Part shown: positions 55,180 through 63,947 of the stretch, piece by piece
Layout of the letters: every line of letters starts with the position of its first letter
Numbering within the stretch: the stretch's first letter is position 1
From: an uncultured Lachnospiraceae bacterium
Lineage (GTDB): Bacteria > Bacillota > Clostridia > Lachnospirales > Lachnospiraceae
Direction: 5' to 3'
Length of the DNA stretch: 64,000 nucleotides
NCBI GenBank assembly: GCA_910588965.1
Contig: CAJUSO010000013.1
Location: 5,015-69,014, forward strand
Program-made: the position numbers and the translations under genes
The notes under the pieces: generated by a model
Databases searched by the model: none
What the model saw: only the letters and a program-made list of their open reading frames with translations
Told to the model about the DNA's origin: nothing

Positions 55180-55208
55180 ATAGTATCTTCTTTTCCAATA
55201 AAAGTCAA
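55180..55208 (-). promoter_or_regulatory. promoter of the HPr-like gene
   Basis: On the minus strand TTGACT (55208-55203), 17 bp, TACTAT (55185-55180), then a 50-nt leader. Confidence 0.75.
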
Positions 55209-55281
55209 TAGTGTCATGGATAATTTCAGACGCAAAATTCGACGGTTTTTTTGGCAGATTGCCGCAGAAAGGACGGTTTTT

Positions 55282-56706
55282 ATGAGAAAAGCAGCATTAC
55301 ACAACCTGGGTTGCAAGGTTAACGCATATGAGACAGAAGCCATGCAGCAGATGCTGGAGCAGGCAGGCTATGAGATAGTGCCTTTTGGGGAAAAGGCAGA
55401 CGTATATGTCATAAATACCTGCTCTGTCACGAATATGGCAGACCGTAAATCCAGGCAGATGCTCCACCGTGCGAAAAAGCAGAATCCGGACAGCTTGGTT
55501 GTGGCTGCAGGATGCTATGTGCAGACATCGCCGGAACAGGCGCAGTCTGACCAGGCTGTGGATGTCTTGATTGGGAATAATAAGAAACATGAGCTGCCAG
55601 GCATCCTAGAGCATCTTTTTGCCAAACGGGAGCAAAAAGGGGGCGGCGGGCAATGGGATAGCCCCAGCGGGGATAGTTTTGGGGCTCCGTATGTTGCTAT
55701 AGGGGAAATTGGGCAGGAGAGGGGCTACGAGGCGCTGCAGATTAGCCGCACGGCGGAGCATACCAGGGCGTTTCTCAAGGTACAGGATGGCTGTAACCAG
55801 TTCTGCTCCTATTGCATCATCCCTTATGCCAGGGGGCGGGTGCGCAGCCGTGCCGTCCGGGACGTGGTGCAGGAGGTAACGGCCCTTGCAGGGAATGGAT
55901 ACAAGGAAGTGGTGCTGACAGGCATCCACCTAAGTTCTTATGGCTTGGGTATGGAGGGCTCCGGCGCTGGGGAGGGCGCAGGCAGCCAGAAAGAGGCTGG
56001 GCTTCTGGAATTAATCCAAAACGTCCATAAAGTGCCGGGGATTGAGCGGATCCGCCTGGGTTCTTTGGAACCGCAGATTATTACGGAAGATTTTGCAGAT
56101 GCGCTGTCCCAGCTGCCAAAAGTCTGCCCCCATTTCCATTTATCCCTGCAAAGCGGCTGCGACGCCACCTTAAAGAGGATGAACCGGAAGTATACATGCC
56201 GGGAATATGAAGCACGCTGCAGCCTGTTGCGCAGGTATTTCCTGCACCCGGCCATTACCACAGATGTGATTGTGGGGTTCCCGCAGGAGACAGAAGAGGA
56301 ATTTGAAGCTACTAGGGAATTTTTAAAGAGGATAAGCTTTTTCGGGATGCATATTTTTAAATATTCCATGCGGAAAGGGACCCGTGCCGCCCAGATGCCA
56401 GGCCAGGTGCCAGAAGAGGCCAAGGCCAGGCGGAGCGAGGTTCTCTTTGCAGACGCTGCCCCAATGAACCAGAGTTTCCTGGAGTGGTATCTGAATAGGG
56501 AGGTGGAGGTCCTCCTGGAGGAAAAGGCTTCCATAGGCGGAAAGGAATATTTTCTGGGGCATACAAAGGAATATGTGAAAGCTGCCCTGCCGTTGGAAGG
56601 GATCCAAACGCCGGATTTGGGAAACCAGATAATAAAAGCCAGGGCAAAATCCCTGCTGGGCAAGGATATGCTGTCCCTTGTCCCTGGCTGCCAGCAGAAC
56701 GGGTAG
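55282..56706 (+). CDS. mtaB: tRNA N6-threonylcarbamoyladenosine 2-methylthiotransferase MtaB
   Basis: 474 aa from ATG 55282 (AAAGGA upstream; the ORF opens earlier without a ribosome site). N-terminal UPF0004 domain with three cysteines (HNLGCKVNAYE, INTCSVTNMADRKSRQ, AAGCYVQ) for one Fe-S cluster. Radical SAM CNQFCSYCIIPYARGR for the other. A TRAM-like end finishes the protein. It adds the methylthio group to t6A37 of tRNAs. An internal Gly/Glu-rich insertion (about 230-250) is unusual. Its stop lies in the first copy of a tandem repeat. Confidence 0.93.
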   Translation: MRKAALHNLGCKVNAYETEAMQQMLEQAGYEIVPFGEKADVYVINTCSVTNMADRKSRQMLHRAKKQNPDSLVVAAGCYVQTSPEQAQSDQAVDVLIGNNKKHELPGILEHLFAKREQKGGGGQWDSPSGDSFGAPYVAIGEIGQERGYEALQISRTAEHTRAFLKVQDGCNQFCSYCIIPYARGRVRSRAVRDVVQEVTALAGNGYKEVVLTGIHLSSYGLGMEGSGAGEGAGSQKEAGLLELIQNVHKVPGIERIRLGSLEPQIITEDFADALSQLPKVCPHFHLSLQSGCDATLKRMNRKYTCREYEARCSLLRRYFLHPAITTDVIVGFPQETEEEFEATREFLKRISFFGMHIFKYSMRKGTRAAQMPGQVPEEAKARRSEVLFADAAPMNQSFLEWYLNREVEVLLEEKASIGGKEYFLGHTKEYVKAALPLEGIQTPDLGNQIIKARAKSLLGKDMLSLVPGCQQNG

Positions 56707-56789
56707 TTCCCTTAGGGGAAAGAAAAGCTGGCGAATGGCAGCAGAACGGGAAATTTCCCTTAGGGGAAGGAAAAGCTGGCGAATGGCAG
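56692..56789 (+). repeat. tandem duplication at the end of mtaB
   Basis: A unit of about 47-48 bp occurs twice (56692-56738, 56739-56786, then CAG). The first holds the last codons and TAG stop of mtaB. The second has AAA in place of that TAG. Each contains the small inverted repeat TTCCCTTAGGGGAA. Confidence 0.8.
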
Positions 56790-56895
56790 TAATTATGGGG
56801 ATTTGGCTGTTTCTGGAAACTAACAGTTGCAATATGCATGGCAATGAGCTACAATTTCTATATAAAAGAATATTACAGTAAGGGAGGCGTTTGAT

Positions 56896-58119
56896 GTGGG
56901 AAGCTTTATAGACAAGCTGCAGAAGCAGGCCAATAAAGGCAGGGAACCAGATACAGACAAAGAAAAGGGGCAGGGTAAGGCACAGAAGGAAGATTTCTTA
57001 ATCAAGCAGATTGATGAATTTAAGGATAAAGCAAAGCAGCTTCAGGATATGCTGGGGAAAAAGGAAGGGAAAGTAAAAGAGCTCCAGGAAATTTTGGAGA
57101 GGCGGGAAGAGCAGGCAAAGCGCCTTCAGGGAATGATAAAGGAACAGCAGCAGGAATCTGAGAAATTGGTGCAAGGGGTGAATACCCGCATAGAAGCTAT
57201 GATAGCCAAGGTGGACAGCCACCTGAGTGCCATGGATGCCGCCATAAGCCAGAAGGCCGGCGTTATGGGGGAAGATATTGCATCACATCTGAAGGAAGCA
57301 AAGGACTGTTCCAGGAAAGAATCTGCTGAAATCAGCAGCAAAATGCAGGGAATTTCAGAAAATATGGACAGCAAGTTGCAGACCCTTACAGATACGGTGG
57401 ATGGCAAGCTGGAGACCCTTACAGAAAATATGGACAGCAAGCTGCAGGCCCTTACAGATACGGTGGATGGCAAGCTGGAGGCCTTGGCAGGCACAGTAGA
57501 TGGGAAGGTACAGGCCCTTACAGATACGGTGGATGGCAAGCTGCAGTCGCTCACGGATACCGTGGATGGGAAGCTGCAGGCGCTTACCGAAGCTGTGAAT
57601 GGGGAGGTACAGACCCTTTCTGGTTCCTTGGATGAGAGGATGCGCACGGTATCAGGGGTTGTGGACAAGAACATGCAGAGCCTTTCCGGGATGGTAAATG
57701 AAGGGATGCAAGGGATTACAGGCAAGGTGGATCAGGGCATCCAATCCCTGGCAGAGACAGTAGACATGAGCCTTGAGGAGCAGGCCAATACCATGAGATC
57801 CCTGCTGGAAGAGGTTTCTGCCAAGCTGTCAGAGGCCAGCGCGGAACTTTCCGGCGTGTCGTCCCAGACACAGAAAGGGATTGGGGAAAGGCTGGATACC
57901 CTGCAGGCAGAGCTTGGGGAGAAAGTCCACAGTGAAAACGTAAAATGCTACCGCAATGTCCAGGTACTGGTAGAGGAACTGGAACAGAAAATGGACCTAA
58001 TGGCAGAAGAAAACTACCTGGGCCAAGATAAGAAATTTTCCTGGCTCCAGATTGGGCTTGCGCTTATTAACCTGGTGGGCATTGCCGTTGTGGTAGGGCG
58101 TGTCTTGGGGCTGTATTAG
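56896..58119 (+). CDS. tail-anchored coiled-coil protein with twelve 11-residue repeats
   Basis: 407 aa starting at GTG 56896; an overlapping ATG at 56894 leads to a stop after five codons, and AGGGAGG is well spaced to the GTG. N-terminal charged coiled coil (about 35-95). Residues about 162-293 are twelve consecutive 11-mers such as QALTDTVDGKL without a single gap. A second helical part (about 295-365) follows and a C-terminal membrane helix (LQIGLALINLVGIAVVVGRVL) ends the protein. No enzyme motif. An 11-residue period favours right-handed coiled coils. Function unknown; perhaps a spacer or scaffold on the inner side of the membrane. Confidence 0.8.
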   Translation: MGSFIDKLQKQANKGREPDTDKEKGQGKAQKEDFLIKQIDEFKDKAKQLQDMLGKKEGKVKELQEILERREEQAKRLQGMIKEQQQESEKLVQGVNTRIEAMIAKVDSHLSAMDAAISQKAGVMGEDIASHLKEAKDCSRKESAEISSKMQGISENMDSKLQTLTDTVDGKLETLTENMDSKLQALTDTVDGKLEALAGTVDGKVQALTDTVDGKLQSLTDTVDGKLQALTEAVNGEVQTLSGSLDERMRTVSGVVDKNMQSLSGMVNEGMQGITGKVDQGIQSLAETVDMSLEEQANTMRSLLEEVSAKLSEASAELSGVSSQTQKGIGERLDTLQAELGEKVHSENVKCYRNVQVLVEELEQKMDLMAEENYLGQDKKFSWLQIGLALINLVGIAVVVGRVLGLY

Positions 58120-58177
58120 GTTAAGGGGCAGCAGTACCGCTTCTTAATAAGAATATCATAAGGTAAGAGGGAATACC

Positions 58178-59833
58178 ATGGAACAGGAAAAAAGCGTGTG
58201 GGTCATTGGGCATAAGAACCCGGACACAGATTCCATCTGTGCTGCAATTGCCTATGCAGATTTAAAGAATAAAACTGGGAAGCTGCCATACGAGCCGAAG
58301 CGGGCCGGGCAGGTGAATGAGGAAAGCCTTTTTGTGCTGGGATATTTTGGCTTCCCAATACCGGAATATGTGGCGGATGTAGGCGCCCAGGTTAAGGATA
58401 TCGAAATCCGCAAGACCCAGGGGATTGGCAGCAATGTCTCCTTAAAGACTGCTTGGGAGACGATGAAGGAGCAGAATGTGGTAACCCTCCCAATCACCAG
58501 CCGGGGCGGTTTGCTGGAGGGGCTGATTATTACAGGTGATATCGCCACGTCCTATATGGATGTATACGACAACCGGATCCTGTCAAAAGCCAGGACGCAG
58601 TACAAGAACATTGCAGAGACTTTGGAAGGAGAAGTGCTGGCAGGCAATTCCCATGGGTATTTTGTGAAAGGGAAGGTTGTGGTAGGGACAGAAAGCCCTG
58701 AGCTGATGGAAGAATATATTGAGGATGACGATATGGTAATCCTGGGGAACCGCTATGAAGTGCAGCTCTGTGCCATTGAGATGAATGCAAGCTGCATTAT
58801 CGTATCTTCAGGCGCAAAGGTATCCAAGACCATCCAGAAGCTGGCAGAAGACCGGGGATGCATCATCATCACGACGCCCTATGATACATATACGGTTTCC
58901 CGGCTAATCAACCAGAGCATGCCGGTCAAGTATTTTATGCGCCAGGAAAACCTGGTTACCTTTGAGACGGAGGAATATATCGACGACGTGAAAGAAATCA
59001 TGTCAAGGGAGCGCCATCGGGATTTCCCCATCCTAAAAGAGGATGGGACCTATGTAGGTATGATTTCCCGCAGGAACCTTCTGAACATGAAACGCAAGCA
59101 GGTAATCCTGGTAGACCATAACGAGAGGACCCAGGCGGTAGATGGGATTGACGGTGCGGAGATTTTAGAGATTATCGACCACCACAGGCTGGGTAGCCTG
59201 GAGACAATCTCCCCGGTGTTCTTCCGCAACCAGCCCTTGGGCTGTACCTCCACGATTATTTACCAGATGTACCTGGAGCAAGGGATAGAAATCCCAAAAG
59301 GGATTGCAGGCCTATTGTGTTCTGCCATTATTTCTGATACGCTGATGTTCCGTTCCCCTACCTGCACGTTGCTAGACCGGCAGGCGGCAGAAGCGCTTGC
59401 ACGGATGGCAGGCATCCAAGTGGAAGAGCATGCTAAGAGGATGTTCCAGGCTGGGAGCAACCTTAAGTCCAAGACGCCGGAAGAGATATTGTTCCAGGAT
59501 TTTAAGACATTCCAGGCAGAGGAGATGGAGTTTGGCATAGGCCAGCTGACCGCCATGAGCATGGAAGGGCTGCAGGAGGTGAAGGAAAAGCTGTCCGGCT
59601 ATATCTGCCAGGTGCAGAAGGAGAGGCAGCTGGATATGGTATATGTGATGCTGACCAATATACTAGAAGAGAGCACAGAACTTATTTTTGTAGGGGAAGA
59701 TGCAAAAGAGGTCGCAGTGCAGGCCTTCCATGGGCATGCAGAAGACAGGGGGGACAGCCTATGGCTGAAAGGCGTGGTATCCAGGAAGAAACAGATGGTG
59801 CCGGCGCTGATGCTGGCCCTGCAAGGGCATTGA
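58178..59833 (+). CDS. manganese-dependent inorganic diphosphatase with CBS and DRTGG domains
   Basis: 551 aa. The DHH motif set: VIGHKNPDTDSICAAIAYA at the N-terminus, DHNERTQAV, and EIIDHHRLGSLET. Between them (about 75-290) lie two CBS motifs around a DRTGG-like segment (LAGNSHGYFVKGKVVVGTES). The DHHA2 domain forms the C-terminus with the substrate-binding RKKQ (VVSRKKQMVPAL). This matches regulated family II PPases, in which adenine nucleotides bind the CBS part. It hydrolyses pyrophosphate in the cytoplasm. Confidence 0.94.
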   Translation: MEQEKSVWVIGHKNPDTDSICAAIAYADLKNKTGKLPYEPKRAGQVNEESLFVLGYFGFPIPEYVADVGAQVKDIEIRKTQGIGSNVSLKTAWETMKEQNVVTLPITSRGGLLEGLIITGDIATSYMDVYDNRILSKARTQYKNIAETLEGEVLAGNSHGYFVKGKVVVGTESPELMEEYIEDDDMVILGNRYEVQLCAIEMNASCIIVSSGAKVSKTIQKLAEDRGCIIITTPYDTYTVSRLINQSMPVKYFMRQENLVTFETEEYIDDVKEIMSRERHRDFPILKEDGTYVGMISRRNLLNMKRKQVILVDHNERTQAVDGIDGAEILEIIDHHRLGSLETISPVFFRNQPLGCTSTIIYQMYLEQGIEIPKGIAGLLCSAIISDTLMFRSPTCTLLDRQAAEALARMAGIQVEEHAKRMFQAGSNLKSKTPEEILFQDFKTFQAEEMEFGIGQLTAMSMEGLQEVKEKLSGYICQVQKERQLDMVYVMLTNILEESTELIFVGEDAKEVAVQAFHGHAEDRGDSLWLKGVVSRKKQMVPALMLALQGH

Positions 59834-59912
59834 TGAAAGGAATATAGGCAAAAGGGGTAAAATCAGTCATAGAAATACCGATAAAAATAAAAGGATAAAT
59901 GGCAAGAATCGT

Positions 59913-60635
59913 ATGAAATCTACGGAACAAGGCATGGGCTTTGCAAAGAAAAGGCATAAAATGCCAGCAAAAAGAAGGAATGTTACAAAAGAGGAATACA
60001 AGGAAGCAGGGAAAAGGGTGGATGCTGCAGCAAAAAGCAGCCAGATAGGGGACAAACAAATATGGAAGCCAGGAAATATGCTTTACCCCCTTCCGGCTGT
60101 ATTAGTGACTGTGGCAGATAAAAAGGGAAGGGACAATGTGTTCACGGTGGCGTGGACGGGGACAGTCTGCACCAACCCGCCCATGGTGTATATATCGGTG
60201 CGCCCAGAGCGGCATTCCTACCATATGATAGAAGAGACTGGGGAATTTGCCATTAACCTGACGACAGAAGCCTTGGCATATGCCGTGGATTACTGTGGGG
60301 TAACGTCAGGCCGGGAGGTTGATAAGTTTAAAGAGCTGTGCCTTACCCGGCAGAAGGCTTCAGAAATTTCAGTTCCCTTGCTAGGGGAAAGCCCCGTCAA
60401 TCTTGAATGCAGGGTGAAGGAGTGCAAAAAGCTGGGCTCCCACCATATGTTCCTGGCAGAGGTAGCCTGCCTCCATGTAGCCAAAGAGTACTTGGATCAG
60501 AAGGGGAGATTTTGCCTGGAACGGGCAAAACCGGTGGCCTATTCCCATGGGTCATATTATGGCCTGGGGAGGATGTTAGGCACATTTGGTTATAGTATTA
60601 AGAGAAAAAGGAAACCAAAAAAGAAAAAGGAGTGA
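59913..60635 (+). CDS. flavin reductase family protein (FMN-binding split barrel)
   Basis: 240 aa from ATG 59913, but the ribosome site is weak and the first 45 residues are basic and not conserved, so a later start (for example 59964) is possible. The domain begins at WKPGNMLYPLPAVLVTVAD, followed by VFTVAWTGTVCTNPPMVYIS and RHSYHMIEETGEFAINL. The last 15 residues are almost all Lys/Arg. Its stop is close to the start of the next gene. A second, shorter paralogue is at 22365. Confidence 0.85.
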   Translation: MKSTEQGMGFAKKRHKMPAKRRNVTKEEYKEAGKRVDAAAKSSQIGDKQIWKPGNMLYPLPAVLVTVADKKGRDNVFTVAWTGTVCTNPPMVYISVRPERHSYHMIEETGEFAINLTTEALAYAVDYCGVTSGREVDKFKELCLTRQKASEISVPLLGESPVNLECRVKECKKLGSHHMFLAEVACLHVAKEYLDQKGRFCLERAKPVAYSHGSYYGLGRMLGTFGYSIKRKRKPKKKKE

Positions 60636-60640
60636 TACGT

Positions 60641-61042
60641 TTGCAGCAGCATGAATCTTTATTTGAGAACTTAAAATTCTGTTCCGTATGCCATACGCCC
60701 CTTCCTGCCAATTATGAGGAAGAGACCTGCCCAGTCTGTAAGGAGAACCAGCTGTTTAACGAGGTAAAAGAGTACATACGGTCAAAGGACGTGACAGAAT
60801 ATCAGGTGGCGGACCATTTCCATATTCCCCAGAGGCAGGTAAAGAAATGGATTACGGAAGGCCGCATTGAGTATAAGGAAGAAGAAGAGAGGATTGTGGC
60901 CCTCCATTGCTCCAAATGCGGAGAACAGATAGCCTTCGGCACCCTGTGCCAGAAATGCTACCGTGAGCAGTTCCAGGCTAAGACAGGGTATGCAACCCTA
61001 AAAGAAGGGGAAAAGGACAGGATGCGTTTTATGGAGGATTAA
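60641..61042 (+). CDS. double zinc-ribbon, HTH-like protein (flagellar-operon protein family resemblance)
   Basis: 133 aa with TTG start at 60641, chosen because AAAGGAG lies exactly 8 bp upstream; a GTG at 60632 would overlap that site. CSVCHTPLP with CPVC and later CSKCGEQ with CQKC form two zinc ribbons. Between them YQVADHFHIPQRQVKKWITE is a MerR/excisionase-like helix-turn-helix. The layout resembles YvyF/TIGR03826 proteins, but no flagellar genes are near. Likely a DNA- or RNA-binding regulator. Confidence 0.7.
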   Translation: MQQHESLFENLKFCSVCHTPLPANYEEETCPVCKENQLFNEVKEYIRSKDVTEYQVADHFHIPQRQVKKWITEGRIEYKEEEERIVALHCSKCGEQIAFGTLCQKCYREQFQAKTGYATLKEGEKDRMRFMED

Positions 61043-61051
61043 TGGCAGCAA

Positions 61052-61567
61052 TCATTGGATGAGCAAATCCATCAAATACCCATAGACATCCTCACTTTGT
61101 TTTTTCCAATTGGCGCAGATGGCTTCTGCCTGTTTTTTCGACTTAACCGTGATGGTTAAGTCGATGAGCGTGCGCTCTTTTTCTTTGATTTGGCAGCGTG
61201 CGTCATATTCCTGGGCAGTATTTTTGTAGTAATCTGCCATGACGGAGATATCCTGTTTTAATTCCATCCTGTTTTCTAAGAAATAAGTGAGCACGTCCTC
61301 TTTGATGGCGTCTGAGATTTTGTCTGGGAAGTAGGAAAGGGTCTCACGCCCAGCAGGCGTGAGGAAGTAGCGGGTGTTGTTGTGCGTAGGCTCTTTGCGG
61401 ATCAAATCCGTGCTGAGCAGTTCGCTGATCACCTGTTGGATTGTAAAATAAGTGGTATAGTCTTTCTCCAGCACGAAGCTGGAGATTTGTGTATTGGTTA
61501 AAGGGAAATCCACATGGTCCAACATGTACAGTACAAGCAGTTTATATTGGGTCAATGCCTCTGCCAT
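61052..61567 (-). CDS. DUF4364 family winged-helix protein
   Basis: 171 aa beginning EALTQYKLLVLYMLDHVDFP, with LTNTQISSFVLEKDYTTYFT and a winged-helix wing, typical of this Clostridia-specific family. Probably a transcription regulator; targets unknown. Convergent with the zinc-ribbon gene (9-bp gap) and followed upstream at 15 bp by the radical SAM gene, in the same direction, suggesting one transcript with malic enzyme. Confidence 0.85.
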   Translation of the reverse strand: MAEALTQYKLLVLYMLDHVDFPLTNTQISSFVLEKDYTTYFTIQQVISELLSTDLIRKEPTHNNTRYFLTPAGRETLSYFPDKISDAIKEDVLTYFLENRMELKQDISVMADYYKNTAQEYDARCQIKEKERTLIDLTITVKSKKQAEAICANWKKQSEDVYGYLMDLLIQ

Positions 61568-61582
61568 GGCAGGTCGCTCCTT

Positions 61583-62599
61583 TCAAGGTGTTTTCGTGGG
61601 AAGGAAGAATTTTCCTTGCCAGGTGTCCCTGGCTTTTAGGGTTTGCTGGATTTGGTTGAGTACGCTGCGTTTTGCCCTGCTCCAAAGGGGGGCAACCAGC
61701 AAATCCTTGGGGCCGTCCCCAGTTAAGCGGTGGATGGTCATATCCTGCGGCAGGATTTCCAGGCAGTCCGCAATCATTTCACAATAGCCCTCCTGCGAGA
61801 AAAGCGGGAAGGGCTTTTTCTGGTATAAAACCCCTAAGTCCGTATCCGATAATACATGAAGGAGCTGCAGCTTGATGCCAAAAACGCGCAGGTTTCCCAC
61901 ATAAGACACGGTTTCTAGCATCTGCGCCCGTGTTTCCCCAGGCAACCCCAGGATGACATGGACAATCACTGGGATATGGCGCAGGGAAAGGTTTTCCACA
62001 GCCGCTTGGAAGCACTCCAGGGTAAATCCGCTGCGGATGAGGCGGCTGGTCGTAGGATGGATGGTCTGCAGGCCCAGTTCAATCCAGACAGGCTTGTACT
62101 GGTTTAATTCGGCCAATAAGGATAAAATTTCCTCTGGAAGGCAGTCCGGGCGGGTGGCGATTGACAGAACCACGACATCCGGGTCACGGATTGCATCCAT
62201 AAAAATACGCTTTAGGTAACCCACAGGCGCATAGGTATTCGAAAATGCCTGGAAATAGGCAATGTATTTCTGGCAGTTCCTTTTCATGCGGATTTGCTTT
62301 TTGGCCGTTTCCAGCTGTACGGGGATTGGGACAGAAGCTTGCTGGGCAAAATCCCCGCTCCCGGCGGCGCTGCAGAAGATACATCCCTTGGAGCCCAATT
62401 TCCCGTCACGGTTTGGGCAGGTCATGCCCCCATGCAGTGCCAGCCGGTAGACTTTTTCCCCAAAGGCCTTTTTCAGGTAGGAATCTATGGAATAATACCG
62501 TTTGCCATCCCATGAGGCTTTCTCCCCTGTGCTGCCGCGGGGGAACTGCCCCTGTGGACGCCCGGATCCCTTGCCCATGGATGCCTTATCCTGGCACAT
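61583..62599 (-). CDS. TIGR01212 family radical SAM protein
   Basis: 338 aa. The conserved opening RYYSIDSYLKKAFGEKVYRL is followed by GGMTCPNRDG and SKGCIFCS, which carry the cluster cysteines of this family. IATRPDCLPEEILSLLAEL and VHVILGLPGETRAQML are the other hallmarks. Function in cells is poorly known. The first 30 residues are Gly/Lys-rich and weakly supported, and no good ribosome site is seen, so the start is uncertain. One base separates it from malic enzyme. Confidence 0.88.
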   Translation of the reverse strand: MCQDKASMGKGSGRPQGQFPRGSTGEKASWDGKRYYSIDSYLKKAFGEKVYRLALHGGMTCPNRDGKLGSKGCIFCSAAGSGDFAQQASVPIPVQLETAKKQIRMKRNCQKYIAYFQAFSNTYAPVGYLKRIFMDAIRDPDVVVLSIATRPDCLPEEILSLLAELNQYKPVWIELGLQTIHPTTSRLIRSGFTLECFQAAVENLSLRHIPVIVHVILGLPGETRAQMLETVSYVGNLRVFGIKLQLLHVLSDTDLGVLYQKKPFPLFSQEGYCEMIADCLEILPQDMTIHRLTGDGPKDLLVAPLWSRAKRSVLNQIQQTLKARDTWQGKFFLPTKTP

Positions 62600-62600
62600 C

Positions 62601-63764
62601 TTAGCGCTTGGGGCTTGGGATATGGGATTTTACAGCCTGGCTTACGGCTTGCGCAACCCTAGGGTCAAAGGCTTCTGGCATGATAAAATCCTCACCCAGC
62701 TGCCCATCTGGGACCAGCCCGGCAATGGCTTCGGCAGCAGCCAGCTTCATTTCCTCTGTGATTTGGGTGGCCCGGCCTTCCAATGCCCCTTTGAAGATAC
62801 CAGGGAAAGCCACCACATTGTTGACCTGGTTGGGGAAGTCGCTGCGCCCCGTACCAACCACCCTTGCCCCGGCAGCCTTGGCCACGTCTGGCATAATCTC
62901 AGGCACAGGGTTTGCCATGGCAAAGAGGATGGCATCCTGGTTCATGGAAGATACCATATCAGCGGTGACAATGCCTGGGGCGGAAACCCCGACGAAAATA
63001 TCTGCGCCCTTCAGTGCGTCTGCGAGGGTACCGGACATATTTTCTTTGTTCGTTGCTCCCAGCATTTTTTCCTGCATCCAGTTCAAATCCGGGTAATCCT
63101 TGCCGATAATCCCCAGGCGGTCGCACATGGTGACATGACAAAACCCATAAGCCAGCAGCAGCTTGGTAATGGCAATGCCGGCGGAGCCTGCGCCGTTTAC
63201 CACCACCTTACAGCCCTCTTTTGCTTTGCCCACCACCTTTAGCGCATTGATAATCCCAGCCAGGACGACGATAGCAGTCCCGTGCTGGTCGTCATGGAAC
63301 ACGGGGATGGAAAGCCGTTCTTTCAGCCGTTCCTCAATTTCAAAGCAGCGTGGGGCGGAGATATCCTCCAGGTTGATGCCGCCATAGGCCGGCGCCAGGT
63401 AAGTAATGGCCCGGATAAGTTCTTCTGTGTCCTGGGTATCCAGGCAGATAGGTACGGCATTGATGCCGCCAAATTCCTTGAATAGGACGCATTTTCCTTC
63501 CATTACGGGCATGGCGGCATAAGGCCCGATATTCCCAAGCCCCAGTACGGCGCTGCCATCAGAAATGACAGCTACGGTATTTGCCTTCATGGTATAAGTA
63601 TAGGCCTCTTCCGGCCGTTCTGCAATAATCTTACAGGGTTCCGCCACACCAGGGGTATAGGCGATAGCTAAGTCTTCCCGGGTCTTTACCGGGCTTTTGG
63701 AAACGGTTTCCAGCTTGCCGTTCCATTCTTTATGGAAAAATAGTGCTTTTTCTGTTGTGGTCAT
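62601..63764 (-). CDS. malic enzyme (oxaloacetate-decarboxylating malate dehydrogenase)
   Basis: 387 aa, short bacterial form without a phosphotransacetylase domain. AIAYTPGVAEPCKII, GGINLEDISAPRCFEIEERL (metal-binding) and VFHDDQHGTAIVVLAG are diagnostic. NAD(P) site GAGSAGIAITKLL. It converts malate to pyruvate and CO2. AAAGGAG upstream of the ATG. The cofactor choice cannot be decided by eye. Confidence 0.95.
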   Translation of the reverse strand: MTTTEKALFFHKEWNGKLETVSKSPVKTREDLAIAYTPGVAEPCKIIAERPEEAYTYTMKANTVAVISDGSAVLGLGNIGPYAAMPVMEGKCVLFKEFGGINAVPICLDTQDTEELIRAITYLAPAYGGINLEDISAPRCFEIEERLKERLSIPVFHDDQHGTAIVVLAGIINALKVVGKAKEGCKVVVNGAGSAGIAITKLLLAYGFCHVTMCDRLGIIGKDYPDLNWMQEKMLGATNKENMSGTLADALKGADIFVGVSAPGIVTADMVSSMNQDAILFAMANPVPEIMPDVAKAAGARVVGTGRSDFPNQVNNVVAFPGIFKGALEGRATQITEEMKLAAAEAIAGLVPDGQLGEDFIMPEAFDPRVAQAVSQAVKSHIPSPKR

Positions 63765-63886
63765 AATGGATGGCTCCTTTTTTCTAGTTTGGTTTGCATT
63801 TTTTCATACTACATAAATCATATCATGAAAAAAAGGGCAAATGCAATATGCATTCAGAAATTAATTAAAAAAATTGAAAAAAAATG

Positions 63887-63915
63887 TTGACATTTCGATT
63901 GCTTTCGCATATAAT
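63887..63915 (+). promoter_or_regulatory. tRNA promoter
   Basis: TTGACA (63887-63892), 17 bp, TATAAT (63910-63915): a perfect consensus, 32 bp before the tRNA. Confidence 0.92.
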
Positions 63916-63947
63916 ATATCTTGCGTCACGGGTGGCGCAGGCAATTA

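Noticed and set aside
57349..57780. CRISPR array
   Set aside because: Regular 33-bp repeats are in-frame codons of 11-residue repeats with no spacers. No cas genes in the window.
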